The translations under genes and the position numbers were made by a program. Under the pieces are notes generated by a model. That model ran no database searches. It worked only from the letters and a program-made list of their open reading frames with translations, and had not been told where the DNA came from. Source: Kyrpidia tusciae DSM 2912 (GTDB lineage: Bacteria; Bacillota; Bacilli; Kyrpidiales; Kyrpidiaceae). Taken from it: 64,000 bases of DNA. The stretch covers positions 1,798,001 to 1,862,000 of the forward strand of contig NC_014098.1 of the NCBI RefSeq assembly GCF_000092905.1, given 5' to 3'. Positions within the stretch are counted from its first letter, which is position 1, and each line of letters begins with the position of its first letter. Positions 45,091-53,825 of this stretch are shown here, piece by piece.

Positions 45091-45745
45091 GGGCCTCACG
45101 CGGGTCCGGCGCCCGTTCCTGACGACTCCCCTCCTGGGTGATCACATACTGATTGATCATCTGCTCGTACTGAAAGACCTCCACCTCGAGAGGGCTGGGT
45201 TCATTTTCGTTGATTTTTCGCCGGAGCAGATGGTTAAAGAACAGGGCCATCCCCAGTCCAACCCCAAAGGCATAGGGAATTTGTAAAATGTAAGGGTGGG
45301 CCTTGTATTCACCGGTGATCAGGTGATACACCCGCTGGTGGACCCGGACCATGCTCACGTCGGCGTGGAAGTTCATGATTGTCAATCCGGAACCGACGAA
45401 AAGCAGAAGCCACACCGCCGTGACCTTGAGCCAAGGCGGTTTCGAGACGCCGAGGTCCTCCAGATCGACGATCGTCTCCGTCGGCCCGATCAAATGAACG
45501 TTAACGTGAGGCAGGCGCCGTTTGATGGCCGCCACCAGGTCAATGGCTTGAACCACCCGCACACCCCCCTGCCGGGGACTCCAATCCGAAACGGGGATTC
45601 CCACAACGATCCGCCTCAGGTCCCCCCCGCCGGAGTCGACCGCCACCACCTCCGCCGCCTGGCCGACGGTCAGGTACTCCCCGGGCCGCAGACTCAACCG
45701 TTCCTTCGGGCGAATGTAGACATCAACCTCCGGCGCAACCTCCAA
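45080..45745 (-). CDS. spoVAA: Stage V sporulation protein AA
   Basis: 221 residues: soluble N-terminal domain (1-110), two helices (about 115-133 and 160-178), and a charged C-terminus. VYIRPKERLSLRPGE is typical. TTG start at 45745 with GGGAGGAGG 9 nt upstream. First gene of spoVA. Confidence 0.92.
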   Translation of the reverse strand: MEVAPEVDVYIRPKERLSLRPGEYLTVGQAAEVVAVDSGGGDLRRIVVGIPVSDWSPRQGGVRVVQAIDLVAAIKRRLPHVNVHLIGPTETIVDLEDLGVSKPPWLKVTAVWLLLFVGSGLTIMNFHADVSMVRVHQRVYHLITGEYKAHPYILQIPYAFGVGLGMALFFNHLLRRKINENEPSPLEVEVFQYEQMINQYVITQEGSRQERAPDPREAHDP

Positions 45746-45773
45746 GGAAATCCGCCTCCTCCCGGTTCCCCGT

Positions 45774-45780
45774 TAGTATG
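45774..45780 (-). promoter_or_regulatory. Sigma-G/sigma-F type -10 before spoVA
   Basis: CATACTA on the minus strand, 29 nt before spoVAA, equals the consensus forespore -10. The -35 region is weak. Confidence 0.55.
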
Positions 45781-45841
45781 CCCAGTTTTTCCCGCCCGTC
45801 CAGAGTCGTGCGCCCACGGTGGCGCCCACGGCCGCCAAGGC

Positions 45842-45874
45842 AAAAAAAAGCTCCGCCCTCCCTTCGGGCGAAGC
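45842..45874 (-). terminator. Terminator after sigF
   Basis: Stem GCTTCGCCC/GGGCGGAGC (45850-45858 with 45866-45874) followed by eight Ts, directly after the sigF stop; separates spoIIA from spoVA transcription. Confidence 0.88.
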
Positions 45875-45875
45875 C

Positions 45876-46646
45876 CTACCCGTCATCCTCACCGAGAAGT
45901 TGCCGGCGGATCCGGTTCAGAATCTTTTTTTCCAAGCGACTGACCTGGACTTGAGAAATCCCCAGCACTTCCGCCACTTCCGATTGGGTCTTGTCCCTGA
46001 AAAAGCGAAGGAACACGATCAGCCTCTCCCGCTCAGGCAGCCGGTTTAACGCATCGGTGAGCGCCAGGCGATCAAACCACTTCTCTTGTTCCTCGTCGGC
46101 GATTTGGTCCATCAGTAAGATCGGGTCCCCGTCGTTCTCAAACACCGTCTCGTGAATCGAAGCCGGTGCCCTCATGGCATCCTGGGTGAACACCACTTCC
46201 GCCGGGTCCATCCCCAGCTCCTCGGCAAGCTCATTGATATGAGGTTGCCGACCCAAACGTTTCGCCAGCTCGTCCCGGGCCCTTCGGATATGCCGAGCGG
46301 TTTCCTTGACCGATCGGCTCACTTTCACCGTGCCGTCATCCCGCAAAAAACGCTGAATTTCGCCGATGATCATCGGAACGGCATAGGTGGAGAATTTCAC
46401 GTCGTAACTGAGATCAAACTTATCGATCGCCTTCATCAGCCCGATACACCCGATCTGGAACAGATCCTCGGGCTCGTAGCCCCGACCCAAAAAGCGCTGA
46501 ACCACCGACCAGACCAACCGCTGGTTAAAGAGAACCAGGGTCTCCCGGGCCCCCGCATCCCCGGATTGACTTTGCGCGATCAGTTCCCTGACCTGTTGAT
46601 CGGTCAGTTTCGCTTTTGTCGAACCAAAATCCCTCTCCGGTTGCAT
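45876..46646 (-). CDS. sigF: RNA polymerase sigma factor SigF
   Basis: 256 residues. Region 2 with EDLFQIGCIGLMKAIDKFD and YAVPMIIGEIQRFLRDDG, region 4 with EVAEVLGISQVQVSRLEKKI. First forespore sigma factor, held inactive by SpoIIAB. ATG at 46646 with AGGTGAG. Third gene of spoIIA; placement after spoIIAB separates it from sigG. Confidence 0.96.
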   Translation of the reverse strand: MQPERDFGSTKAKLTDQQVRELIAQSQSGDAGARETLVLFNQRLVWSVVQRFLGRGYEPEDLFQIGCIGLMKAIDKFDLSYDVKFSTYAVPMIIGEIQRFLRDDGTVKVSRSVKETARHIRRARDELAKRLGRQPHINELAEELGMDPAEVVFTQDAMRAPASIHETVFENDGDPILLMDQIADEEQEKWFDRLALTDALNRLPERERLIVFLRFFRDKTQSEVAEVLGISQVQVSRLEKKILNRIRRQLLGEDDG

Positions 46647-46654
46647 GATCTCAC

Positions 46655-47101
46655 CTAGTGTTCCGACGTCGTCCGGCTCTTCAACCGCTTGACCAGGCGC
46701 ACCCGGGTACCTTGGCGGGGGCGGGACGTGATTTCGACTTTGTCCACGAAATTTTCCATGATTGTAAAGCCCATTCCCGACCGCTCCAAATCCGGGCGAG
46801 AGGTATACATGGGCTGACGGGCCAACTCGATATCCTCGATGCCCACTCCTTGGTCGTCTATCATAATCTCCACCACGTCTCCCTCAAGGGTGCAGGTGAT
46901 GCTCACCATCCCTTCCCGGTCCCCGTATCCGTGAATGATGGCATTGGTCACCGCTTCCGAGACTGCGGTCTTAATCTCGGTAAGTTCCTCCACGGTCGGA
47001 TCAAGCTGAGCGACAAATGCGGCAACGGCCACCCGGGCGAAGGATTCGTTTTCCGATCGACTGGAGAATTCCAATCGCATCACATTCCGTGTCGCGCTCA
47101 T
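46655..47101 (-). CDS. spoIIAB: Anti-sigma-F factor and kinase
   Basis: 148 residues, GHKL ATPase fold: [12 protein letters not shown] (N box), [11 protein letters not shown] (G1) and [12 protein letters not shown] (G2). Binds SigF or phosphorylates SpoIIAA. Confidence 0.96.
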   Translation of the reverse strand: MSATRNVMRLEFSSRSENESFARVAVAAFVAQLDPTVEELTEIKTAVSEAVTNAIIHGYGDREGMVSITCTLEGDVVEIMIDDQGVGIEDIELARQPMYTSRPDLERSGMGFTIMENFVDKVEITSRPRQGTRVRLVKRLKSRTTSEH

Positions 47102-47102
47102 C

Positions 47103-47453
47103 CTAGGCCTCCCTCAATGCGGCGATGCCGCCGGACTCGTCCTCATACACCGGCACGATGCGCAGCACCCCGGACAACTCCAACAGTTTCCGCACGGGCG
47201 CCGTCAAGCCGCAGCAGGCCATCTTCCCGCCGCGCTGGCTGATCCTGCGATACCGGCCCAGCAGCACCCCGAGACCTGAACTGTCCATGAAAGACAAATC
47301 CGACAGGTTCCACAGCAACCGAATCGACCCGGTCTCTTCCAAAAGCGCGTCCACCTTGGCCCGCACCCCGTCCGATGTATGATGGTCCAACTCTCCCCGC
47401 AACCGGGCCACCACAACCCCCGACCGATGCACCGCCTCCACCTCTAGAGACAT
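47103..47453 (-). CDS. spoIIAA: Anti-anti-sigma factor
   Basis: About 116 residues, STAS domain. The phospho-serine is in [18 protein letters not shown] at 47453 is better spaced from GGGAGGG than 47459. First gene of spoIIA. Confidence 0.96.
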   Translation of the reverse strand: MSLEVEAVHRSGVVVARLRGELDHHTSDGVRAKVDALLEETGSIRLLWNLSDLSFMDSSGLGVLLGRYRRISQRGGKMACCGLTAPVRKLLELSGVLRIVPVYEDESGGIAALREA

Positions 47454-47482
47454 GCCCATCCCTCCTCCCGATCTTCACCAGC

Positions 47483-47522
47483 AATTCGCGATGCGGGCCG
47501 GGAAATCCTGCCCATCGACAAA
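47483..47522 (-). promoter_or_regulatory. spoIIA promoter: sigma-H-like with Spo0A box
   Basis: On the minus strand AGGATTT (47503-47509) and GAATT (47483-47487) are 15 nt apart, as in sigma-H promoters. TTTGTCGAT (47514-47522), 8/9 to the Spo0A box, lies immediately upstream. Confidence 0.7.
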
Positions 47523-47561
47523 AGAACAGGAAAATCGAGGGAATCCGTCACGGTTCGACCC

Positions 47562-48845
47562 TCACGGCGCGTCCTCTTCCCCTTCAAGATACAAACGCCC
47601 TCCCTGTTCGTCGTAGCCGAACAGTTCCGCATAGCGCCCCCAGTCGATAAGAATATCCAGTTGCTTGGCCGCCTCTTCCGGACTGAACCTCCGCTCGAAA
47701 ATCTGCAGAAAAAATTCCCTGGCAATCTGCTTATTCCGTTTTGACTGAAGTACCCATAACATTTTCTCCATGGTCGGGACCTTTTTTAACACCAGATCGC
47801 GAAAAATTTCCTTCCTCTCCAGCACGCTGGCGTCGGCGAAGCGACGCCCGACGTCGGTCAGCTCAATGTCGCCATGCTCCACCTTGACCAACCCCAAGAG
47901 TTCGGCCCCTTCGACAATGGGGAGAAAATCTTCCACATCCAGCATCAGGTTGTCCGCCAATTTATACAAATCCGTCCGGCTTTCCAGGTCATCCAACAGC
48001 TCCAACAGTCCCGTGAGGGCGCCCGAACGCACCTCCGGCACCCGGGTCATCGATTTGGCCGCCGCAGGCACCGCTTCGGCCACGGGAGTTCGTCGGGTGA
48101 TAATGGCGTAGAGTTGATCCACCAACGAAAGAAAAGTCGGGGACTGTTTATCCCGCCAGTGCGGCAGAGTGATTCGGATGTCCGTCACCACCTGAGCGGG
48201 GTCCCGGGAAAGCACCACGGCCCGGCTGGCCAAGTACACCGCCTCCTCGATACTGTGGGTAACGAGGACAATGGCTTTGGTCCGAATCTTTTTCTCAAGC
48301 CACAATTCCAACAGATCCCGGCGCAGATTCTCAGCGGTCAGCACGTCCAGGGCCGAAAAGGGTTCATCCATGAGGAGGACATCGGGTTCGGCCACCAGGG
48401 CCCGGCCAAAACCCACCCGCTGTCTCATCCCGCCGGACAACTCCTTCGGAAACGCCGTCTCAAAACCGTCCAAGCCCACCATATCGATGACCTGCAACGC
48501 CCGCTTCCTTTTTTCTGCAGGCGGGATGTCGGTCCGCTCTAACCCGAGTTCGACATTCTCCAACACCGTCAGCCACGGAAACAGGGCAAAGTTTTGAAAA
48601 ATCATCGCCACTCCTGGCGCCACCCCGTCCACCGGCCGGCCGTGGTACAACACCTGACCCTCGGTGGGGGGAATCAGCCCGGCGATAATCCGCAATAGAG
48701 TCGATTTGCCCGACCCCGAAGGGCCGAGGAGGGCGACAAAATCCCCCTCTTCCACTTTGAGCGAGACATCTTTGAGGATCGTCGTTGTCGTACCCGGCCC
48801 CACTTCCCAGTCCTTGGACACGTGGCGCAATTCTAGCAGAGCCAT
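47562..48845 (-). CDS. ABC transporter ATPase with C-terminal AAA-associated domain
   Basis: About 427 residues. ATPase domain (1-250): Walker A GPSGSGKS, Q-loop FQNFALFPW, signature LSGGMRQR, Walker B VLLMDEP. C-terminal 170 residues form an AAA-associated domain seen in some NitT/TauT-type ATPases, with no known ligand. ATG at 48845 after GAGAGGGGGGGCAGGG. Coupled to the permease gene 14 nt upstream; both sit behind an M-box riboswitch, hinting at a Mg2+-related substrate. No binding protein is nearby. Confidence 0.9.
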   Translation of the reverse strand: MALLELRHVSKDWEVGPGTTTTILKDVSLKVEEGDFVALLGPSGSGKSTLLRIIAGLIPPTEGQVLYHGRPVDGVAPGVAMIFQNFALFPWLTVLENVELGLERTDIPPAEKRKRALQVIDMVGLDGFETAFPKELSGGMRQRVGFGRALVAEPDVLLMDEPFSALDVLTAENLRRDLLELWLEKKIRTKAIVLVTHSIEEAVYLASRAVVLSRDPAQVVTDIRITLPHWRDKQSPTFLSLVDQLYAIITRRTPVAEAVPAAAKSMTRVPEVRSGALTGLLELLDDLESRTDLYKLADNLMLDVEDFLPIVEGAELLGLVKVEHGDIELTDVGRRFADASVLERKEIFRDLVLKKVPTMEKMLWVLQSKRNKQIAREFFLQIFERRFSPEEAAKQLDILIDWGRYAELFGYDEQGGRLYLEGEEDAP

Positions 48846-48859
48846 CCCTGCCCCCCCTC

Positions 48860-50569
48860 TCACACTTCCAACCGGTACCGGTTTTCAGCCAACCGGTACA
48901 AACGCCTCCACAACAGGCGGTTTACCGCGACGACAAAAGCGGCCATCACGACAATGCCCCAGACAATGGCCGGCCAATCGCCATTGGTGGTCGCCCGGGT
49001 GATGTACGCCCCGAGCCCGGTGGCCGCCAGCTGGGTCCCCTTCCACGAAACCACTTCGGCGACGATACTCGCGTTCCATGCCCCTCCGGCCGCCGTCACC
49101 AGCCCGGTGACCAAAGACGGAAAAATCACGGGCAGAATGAGCAGCCTCCATCGGCGCCATCCGCCAAGGCGCATCAAATCGCTGGCTTCCCGGAGGTCGC
49201 CCGGAATGGCGGACGCCCCTGCGATCACATTGAATAGGATATACCACTGGGTTCCCAGCATCATCAGTGCCACCGATCCCCACTCAAGGCTTACGTGCAA
49301 GGACAAAAAGGCTGCGGTAATCAGCGGAAAAAACATATTGGCCGGAAACGAAGCCGCCACCAGAACCACCGGTTGGGCCACCCGGGACCATTTCGGGTGC
49401 GTGCCGATCCACACGCCCACGGGGATCGTCCACAGCGCTCCCAGCAGCACCGCCGCCGCCACCCGGAGAAGAGTGAGCACCCCATACAGCACAGGGAAAA
49501 ATAGCTCTCGCCACCCCAGTTCCCTCAGCATCAGCCCGCCCCGGATGATCCAGTACACCGCCACCACAAACACCGCGGCCCAGATCACAGCGGAGACGAC
49601 CTTTTTGGCCACCGAGGGCATCCGCATCCGAGGCGCCCGAGGCGGGCGCCCCGCGATCATCCACAGCCAGGCCGGCTCAAAAAACACCCGGCGGGCCCAC
49701 TCGGCAATGTGGGAACGCCGCAACAGCGTTAACATCCACGAAGTGGGCAGATCCGGGCCCGCCGTCTGCTCCACCTTGAAGCGCTGGGCCCATGCGACCA
49801 GGGGACGCCAGAACAGTTGATCCACGACAATAATCACGATGACCATGGTGACCATGGCATACAGAAGAGCTCGGACATCTCCCGCATCCATCGCCGCCGC
49901 CATGTACGATCCGATCCCGGGCAAGCGGATATCCCGGTGCATCACGGTGATGGACTCGCTAACAGCGAGAAAAAACCATCCTCCGCCAAAAGACATCATG
50001 CTGTTCCAAACCAACGGCACCGCCCCGTACGCAAGATCCAACACGAAAAACCGGCGGACCCCGCCCAGCCCGTACAGTCGACTCGCCTCCCGGAGCTCCT
50101 TCGGAACTCCTGTAATCGATTGATAAAACCCAAAGGTCATGTTCCACACTTGACCGGTAAATATCGCAAAAATCGAAGCCAATTCCGGCCCCAACAAACT
50201 CCCCGGAAACAGGGCCATAAACCCGACCACCGTCACCGACAAAAACCCGAGCACCGGGACCGATTGCAGAATGTCGAGCAAAGGGATCAGAATCCGTTCC
50301 CCCAGCCGGCTCCGGGAGGCCAGGCGGGCATACAAAACCGTAAACACCACCGAAGCCCCGAGAGCCACAAACATCCGCATTAAGCTTCGACCGGCGTAGT
50401 ACGGGAGGGCCGAAGGGTCGAGGGAAACGGTCATCGACTGGGGGGCATAGGGTTCTACCATCCCCTTCCCCACCTGCACGATGCCGTACAGGAGCCCCAG
50501 CACCCCGGCCAGTAGCGCCGCATCCACCCACCAAACCGTCTTTTTTCGGACCTGTCCGTAGGCGGGCAT
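48860..50569 (-). CDS. Fused double ABC permease (NitT/TauT-like)
   Basis: About 569 residues with two binding-protein-dependent permease domains in one chain, each with an EAA-type loop: PKELREASRLYGLGG and PGDLREASDLMRLGG. Some twelve helices. ATG at 50569 follows GGGGGAGACGG; the frame is open well upstream but that part is the riboswitch. The substrate cannot be told from sequence; regulation suggests magnesium or another divalent ion. Confidence 0.9.
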   Translation of the reverse strand: MPAYGQVRKKTVWWVDAALLAGVLGLLYGIVQVGKGMVEPYAPQSMTVSLDPSALPYYAGRSLMRMFVALGASVVFTVLYARLASRSRLGERILIPLLDILQSVPVLGFLSVTVVGFMALFPGSLLGPELASIFAIFTGQVWNMTFGFYQSITGVPKELREASRLYGLGGVRRFFVLDLAYGAVPLVWNSMMSFGGGWFFLAVSESITVMHRDIRLPGIGSYMAAAMDAGDVRALLYAMVTMVIVIIVVDQLFWRPLVAWAQRFKVEQTAGPDLPTSWMLTLLRRSHIAEWARRVFFEPAWLWMIAGRPPRAPRMRMPSVAKKVVSAVIWAAVFVVAVYWIIRGGLMLRELGWRELFFPVLYGVLTLLRVAAAVLLGALWTIPVGVWIGTHPKWSRVAQPVVLVAASFPANMFFPLITAAFLSLHVSLEWGSVALMMLGTQWYILFNVIAGASAIPGDLREASDLMRLGGWRRWRLLILPVIFPSLVTGLVTAAGGAWNASIVAEVVSWKGTQLAATGLGAYITRATTNGDWPAIVWGIVVMAAFVVAVNRLLWRRLYRLAENRYRLEV

Positions 50570-50613
50570 CTCCGTCTCCCCCTTTCTTCCCACAGGATGG
50601 TTCTTGACTCCAT

Positions 50614-50636
50614 AAAAAAACCCCCGAAGCCGGGGG
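50614..50636 (-). terminator. Expression-platform terminator of the M-box
   Basis: CCCCCGG-CTTC-style stem (CCCCCGGCTTCGGGGG) followed by seven Ts on the minus strand, 45 nt before the permease start. Confidence 0.9.
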
Positions 50637-50667
50637 ACACCATGCGCATAACGCACACCTTCCCCCT

Positions 50668-50816
50668 GGTTGAGCTTCGGCAGTGTACAACGTAGAGCCC
50701 GGATGCTCAGCCACCTTAGGGAAAGCCTTAATCCGGCAATCCCTGGTCTACCCATTGGCGTCTTTCGACGTTTCCGGGCAGTGGCCTGTGTTTGTACACA
50801 CGCCTCACCTAACGAG
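50668..50816 (-). promoter_or_regulatory. M-box (ykoK leader) Mg2+ riboswitch
   Basis: Minus strand reads CTCGTTAGGTGAGGC, CACTGCCCGGAAACGTCG, AAAGACGCCAATGGGT, AAGG and GCTGAGCATCCGGGCTC, then TGTACACTGCCGAAGCTC. These are the conserved segments of the M-box aptamer in order. High Mg2+ should favour the terminator at 50614-50636. Confidence 0.94.
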
Positions 50817-50847
50817 GATGGTGAAATCTTCTTTTTTGACCATGGCG

Positions 50848-50876
50848 ATTGTAGCACGTTCAGGGTCGGTCATCAA
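50848..50876 (-). promoter_or_regulatory. Promoter of the M-box/ABC transcript
   Basis: TTGATG (50871-50876), 17 nt, TACAAT (50848-50853) with a TG extended element; it overlaps the ileS 3' end. Confidence 0.75.
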
Positions 50877-53646
50877 GGGGAAGCTCATCCACCACCTCGG
50901 CGCACCGCCGACACAGGTCCGGGTGACCCTCCACCGTCCCGACCTCGGGCAACACCATCCAGCAACGCTGACATTTTTCACCTTGAGCGGGGGTGACTCT
51001 GACGCTGACTCCTTCAAATTCCAAGGCGTCCGAAGGGACCGTCTCTTCCGGTCCGTGAACGGACACTTGGGAAACGATGAGAATCTGGGGCAGCTCCTCG
51101 GCCATCCCCCGGATGTCTTCAAATCGCGGACCGAGCCACACCTCCACCGCCGCTCCGAGGCTATTGCCGATCACTTTCTGCTGACGGGCTGTCTCCAACC
51201 CCTTGGCCACCTCGTACCGGAACTCCAGAATCCGTTCCCACTTGCGCATCAGGGCGTCATCCTTCCACTCGGACCGCACCTGGGGCCAGTCCTCCAACTG
51301 GGCGCTCGGCCCCTTTACCCCCGGAATGTAACCCCACACCTCATCGGCGGTGTGGCTGATGATGGGAGCCACCAATTTCACCAGAGTCACCAGGATCTCG
51401 TACATGGCCGTCTGGGCCGACCGCCGAATCGGATCCGCCTCCCGGCTACAATACAACCGGTCCTTAAGCACATCGAGGTAAAAAGCGCTCATCTGAACGG
51501 CGCAAAAATTGTGCACGGCGTGAAACACCAGGTGAAACTCGTAATTCCGATACGCAGCGCTCGTCCGTTCCACCAGCCGTTGGAGTTGATCCAGGGCCCA
51601 GCGGTCGAGTTCTGTCATATGTTCGTAAGATGTGCGGTGGGCCGCCGGATCAAAACCGTTCAAGTTCCCAAGCAAAAACCGGAAAGTATTCCGGATCTTG
51701 CGATAGACCTCGGCCACTTGCTTCAAGATGGCGTCGGACACCCGGGCGTCCGAGCGGTAATCCACCGACGCCACCCAGAGCCTCAAGATATCCGCCCCCA
51801 GGCGATCCATCACCTCCAGGGGATCCACCACATTCCCAAGACTCTTGGACATCTTGCGCCCTTCGCCGTCCAACAGGAATCCATGGGTCAGCACCGCCCG
51901 GTAAGGAGCTTGTCCCTTTACCGCCACAGCCGTAGAAAGGGATGAATTGAACCATCCGCGATGCTGGTCCGATCCTTCCAGGTACATGTCGGCCGGCCAG
52001 CGAAGCTCCGGCCTCCGCTCCAACACCGCCATATGGCTCGACCCCGAGTCAAACCACACGTCCATGATGTCCGTTTCCTTGCGGAACGAATCGCCGCCGC
52101 ATCGGCACCGATACCCCTCGGGGAGCAAATCCTTGGCCTCCCGGGCAAACCACACCTGCGAGCCGTGCTGCTCAAACAAACGAGCCACATGGTCGATGGT
52201 CTGGTCGTCAATCACCGTCTCCCCACAGGTTTCACAATAAAAAATCGGGATCGGCACGCCCCAGACCCGCTGGCGGGAGATGCACCAATCCTGGCGTTCG
52301 GCCACCATGTTGTGAATCCTCTGTTTGCCCCAGGAGGGAATCCACTGGACCTTCTCGATCTCGTCCAGCATCTCCTGACGAAACTTGTCGATGGAGGCAA
52401 ACCACTGTTCCGTGGCCCGAAAGATGACCGGATTCTTGCACCGCCAGCAGTGCGGGTACTGGTGGCGGATTTCCCCCTCGGCCACCATGGACCCTTCCCG
52501 GCGCAAAAGATCGCACAAGACATCGTTGGCCTTCGCGTAGAATTGTCCGGCCACCGGCTGACCGGCCTCGGTAAAACGGCCCCGGTCATCAATCGGAGCT
52601 TCTATCGGCAGGTGGTACTTGAGACCGACAAGATAGTCCTCCATGCCGTGGCCCGGAGCCGTATGAACGGCGCCGGTACCCGCATCCAGGGTGACATGAT
52701 CGCCCAGCACCACCGGAGCCCGCCGGCCTTTATGGAAAGGATGCTGGAGAATCGCCCCCTCCAGCGCCCTGCCGGCGAATTCCTTGAGAACCCGTCCTGC
52801 GTCGGGATCCCGCCCTGCGGCTTTCAGCACGTGTGTCAACCGGTCTTTGGCGACCACCCACCGCTCGCTGCCCACTTCCACCAAAACGTAGCGAAAATCC
52901 GGGCCCAGAGCCACAGCTTGGTTCGCCACCAGCGTCCAGGGCGTCGTCGTCCAAATGACCACCGAGGTCCCCGCCGGATCCACAACCCCTTGACCGTCCA
53001 CGACAGGAAATTTTACATAGATACTCGGTGACACTTTGTCGCGATATTCGATCTCCGCCTCAGCCAGGGCCGTCTCACAGGACGGACACCAGTAGACGGG
53101 TTTGAGGCCTTGGTAGATATAACCTTTTTTGGCCATCTCGCCAAAAACGCGGATCTGAACGGCCTCATAACCCGGCTCCAGGGTCATATACGGATGATCC
53201 CAATCCCCTCGCACCCCCAGACGCTTGAATTGCCCCCTTTGCCGGTCGATGTACTCGAGAGCGTATTGCCGGCACATCTCCCGGAACTCCAACACGTCAA
53301 TTTCGTGGCGATTGAGGTTCTTGGATTTAATAATCGCATGTTCAATGGGCAGACCGTGAGTATCCCACCCGGGTACGTAGGGGGCTTCAAAACCGTCCAT
53401 CGTCTTGAATTTCACGATCATATCCTTCAAAATCTTGTTCAAGGCGTGGCCGACGTGGATGTTCCCATTCGCATAAGGCGGACCGTCGTGAAGAATGAAT
53501 TTCGGCCGTCCCCGCCGCATCTCCACCGATCGGCGGTACAGACCGATCTCATCCCAGCGCCGCTGGATCTCCGGCTCCCGCTTCGGCAAATTCCCCTTCA
53601 TGGGAAAATCGGTCTTCGGCAGATGTAAGGTATGGCTATAGTCCAT
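50860..53646 (-). CDS. ileS: Isoleucyl-tRNA synthetase
   Basis: About 928 residues, class I. HIGH as HVGH (GNIHVGHAL), KMSKS as RKMSKSLGN, long CP1 editing domain, and C-terminal zinc finger CQRCW...CRRC. ATG at 53646 aligns with the family start and has AAGGAGG. The 5' frame is open into the leader but lacks support. Follows divIVA as in B. subtilis. Confidence 0.98.
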   Translation of the reverse strand: MDYSHTLHLPKTDFPMKGNLPKREPEIQRRWDEIGLYRRSVEMRRGRPKFILHDGPPYANGNIHVGHALNKILKDMIVKFKTMDGFEAPYVPGWDTHGLPIEHAIIKSKNLNRHEIDVLEFREMCRQYALEYIDRQRGQFKRLGVRGDWDHPYMTLEPGYEAVQIRVFGEMAKKGYIYQGLKPVYWCPSCETALAEAEIEYRDKVSPSIYVKFPVVDGQGVVDPAGTSVVIWTTTPWTLVANQAVALGPDFRYVLVEVGSERWVVAKDRLTHVLKAAGRDPDAGRVLKEFAGRALEGAILQHPFHKGRRAPVVLGDHVTLDAGTGAVHTAPGHGMEDYLVGLKYHLPIEAPIDDRGRFTEAGQPVAGQFYAKANDVLCDLLRREGSMVAEGEIRHQYPHCWRCKNPVIFRATEQWFASIDKFRQEMLDEIEKVQWIPSWGKQRIHNMVAERQDWCISRQRVWGVPIPIFYCETCGETVIDDQTIDHVARLFEQHGSQVWFAREAKDLLPEGYRCRCGGDSFRKETDIMDVWFDSGSSHMAVLERRPELRWPADMYLEGSDQHRGWFNSSLSTAVAVKGQAPYRAVLTHGFLLDGEGRKMSKSLGNVVDPLEVMDRLGADILRLWVASVDYRSDARVSDAILKQVAEVYRKIRNTFRFLLGNLNGFDPAAHRTSYEHMTELDRWALDQLQRLVERTSAAYRNYEFHLVFHAVHNFCAVQMSAFYLDVLKDRLYCSREADPIRRSAQTAMYEILVTLVKLVAPIISHTADEVWGYIPGVKGPSAQLEDWPQVRSEWKDDALMRKWERILEFRYEVAKGLETARQQKVIGNSLGAAVEVWLGPRFEDIRGMAEELPQILIVSQVSVHGPEETVPSDALEFEGVSVRVTPAQGEKCQRCWMVLPEVGTVEGHPDLCRRCAEVVDELPLDDRP

Positions 53647-53674
53647 GAGGCGTCCTCCTTTCCACCCGACAAAC

Positions 53675-53708
53675 AAAAAGCCCCCATCCCCGCGCAGGGA
53701 CGAGAGGC
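53675..53708 (-). terminator. Possible attenuator in the ileS leader
   Basis: A long stem GCCTCTCGTCCC/GGGGATGGGGGC (53680-53708, two mismatches) precedes CTTTTTG on the minus strand, between the ileS promoter and start. No T-box sequence accompanies it. Confidence 0.5.
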
Positions 53709-53786
53709 CGTCACCTTTCGCCGCACAACCCTCTCCTGACTCCCGCAGCGCCGCACCACCGCCCGGCGACGCCACTCCGCACCACC

Positions 53787-53815
53787 AGTATAGAGATTGC
53801 CAGAAAGCCTGTCAA
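53787..53815 (-). promoter_or_regulatory. Strong promoter of ileS
   Basis: TTGACA (53810-53815), 17 nt, TATACT (53787-53792) on the minus strand; starts just inside the divIVA 3' end's downstream gap. Confidence 0.85.
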
Positions 53816-53825
53816 ATCGGGCTCA

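Noticed and set aside
51961-53031. 356-codon plus-strand open frame opposite ileS
   Set aside because: Shadow frame with no start signal.
53647-53790. T-box before ileS
   Set aside because: No sequence close to AGGGTGGTACCGCG and no Stem I-like AGAGAG segment.
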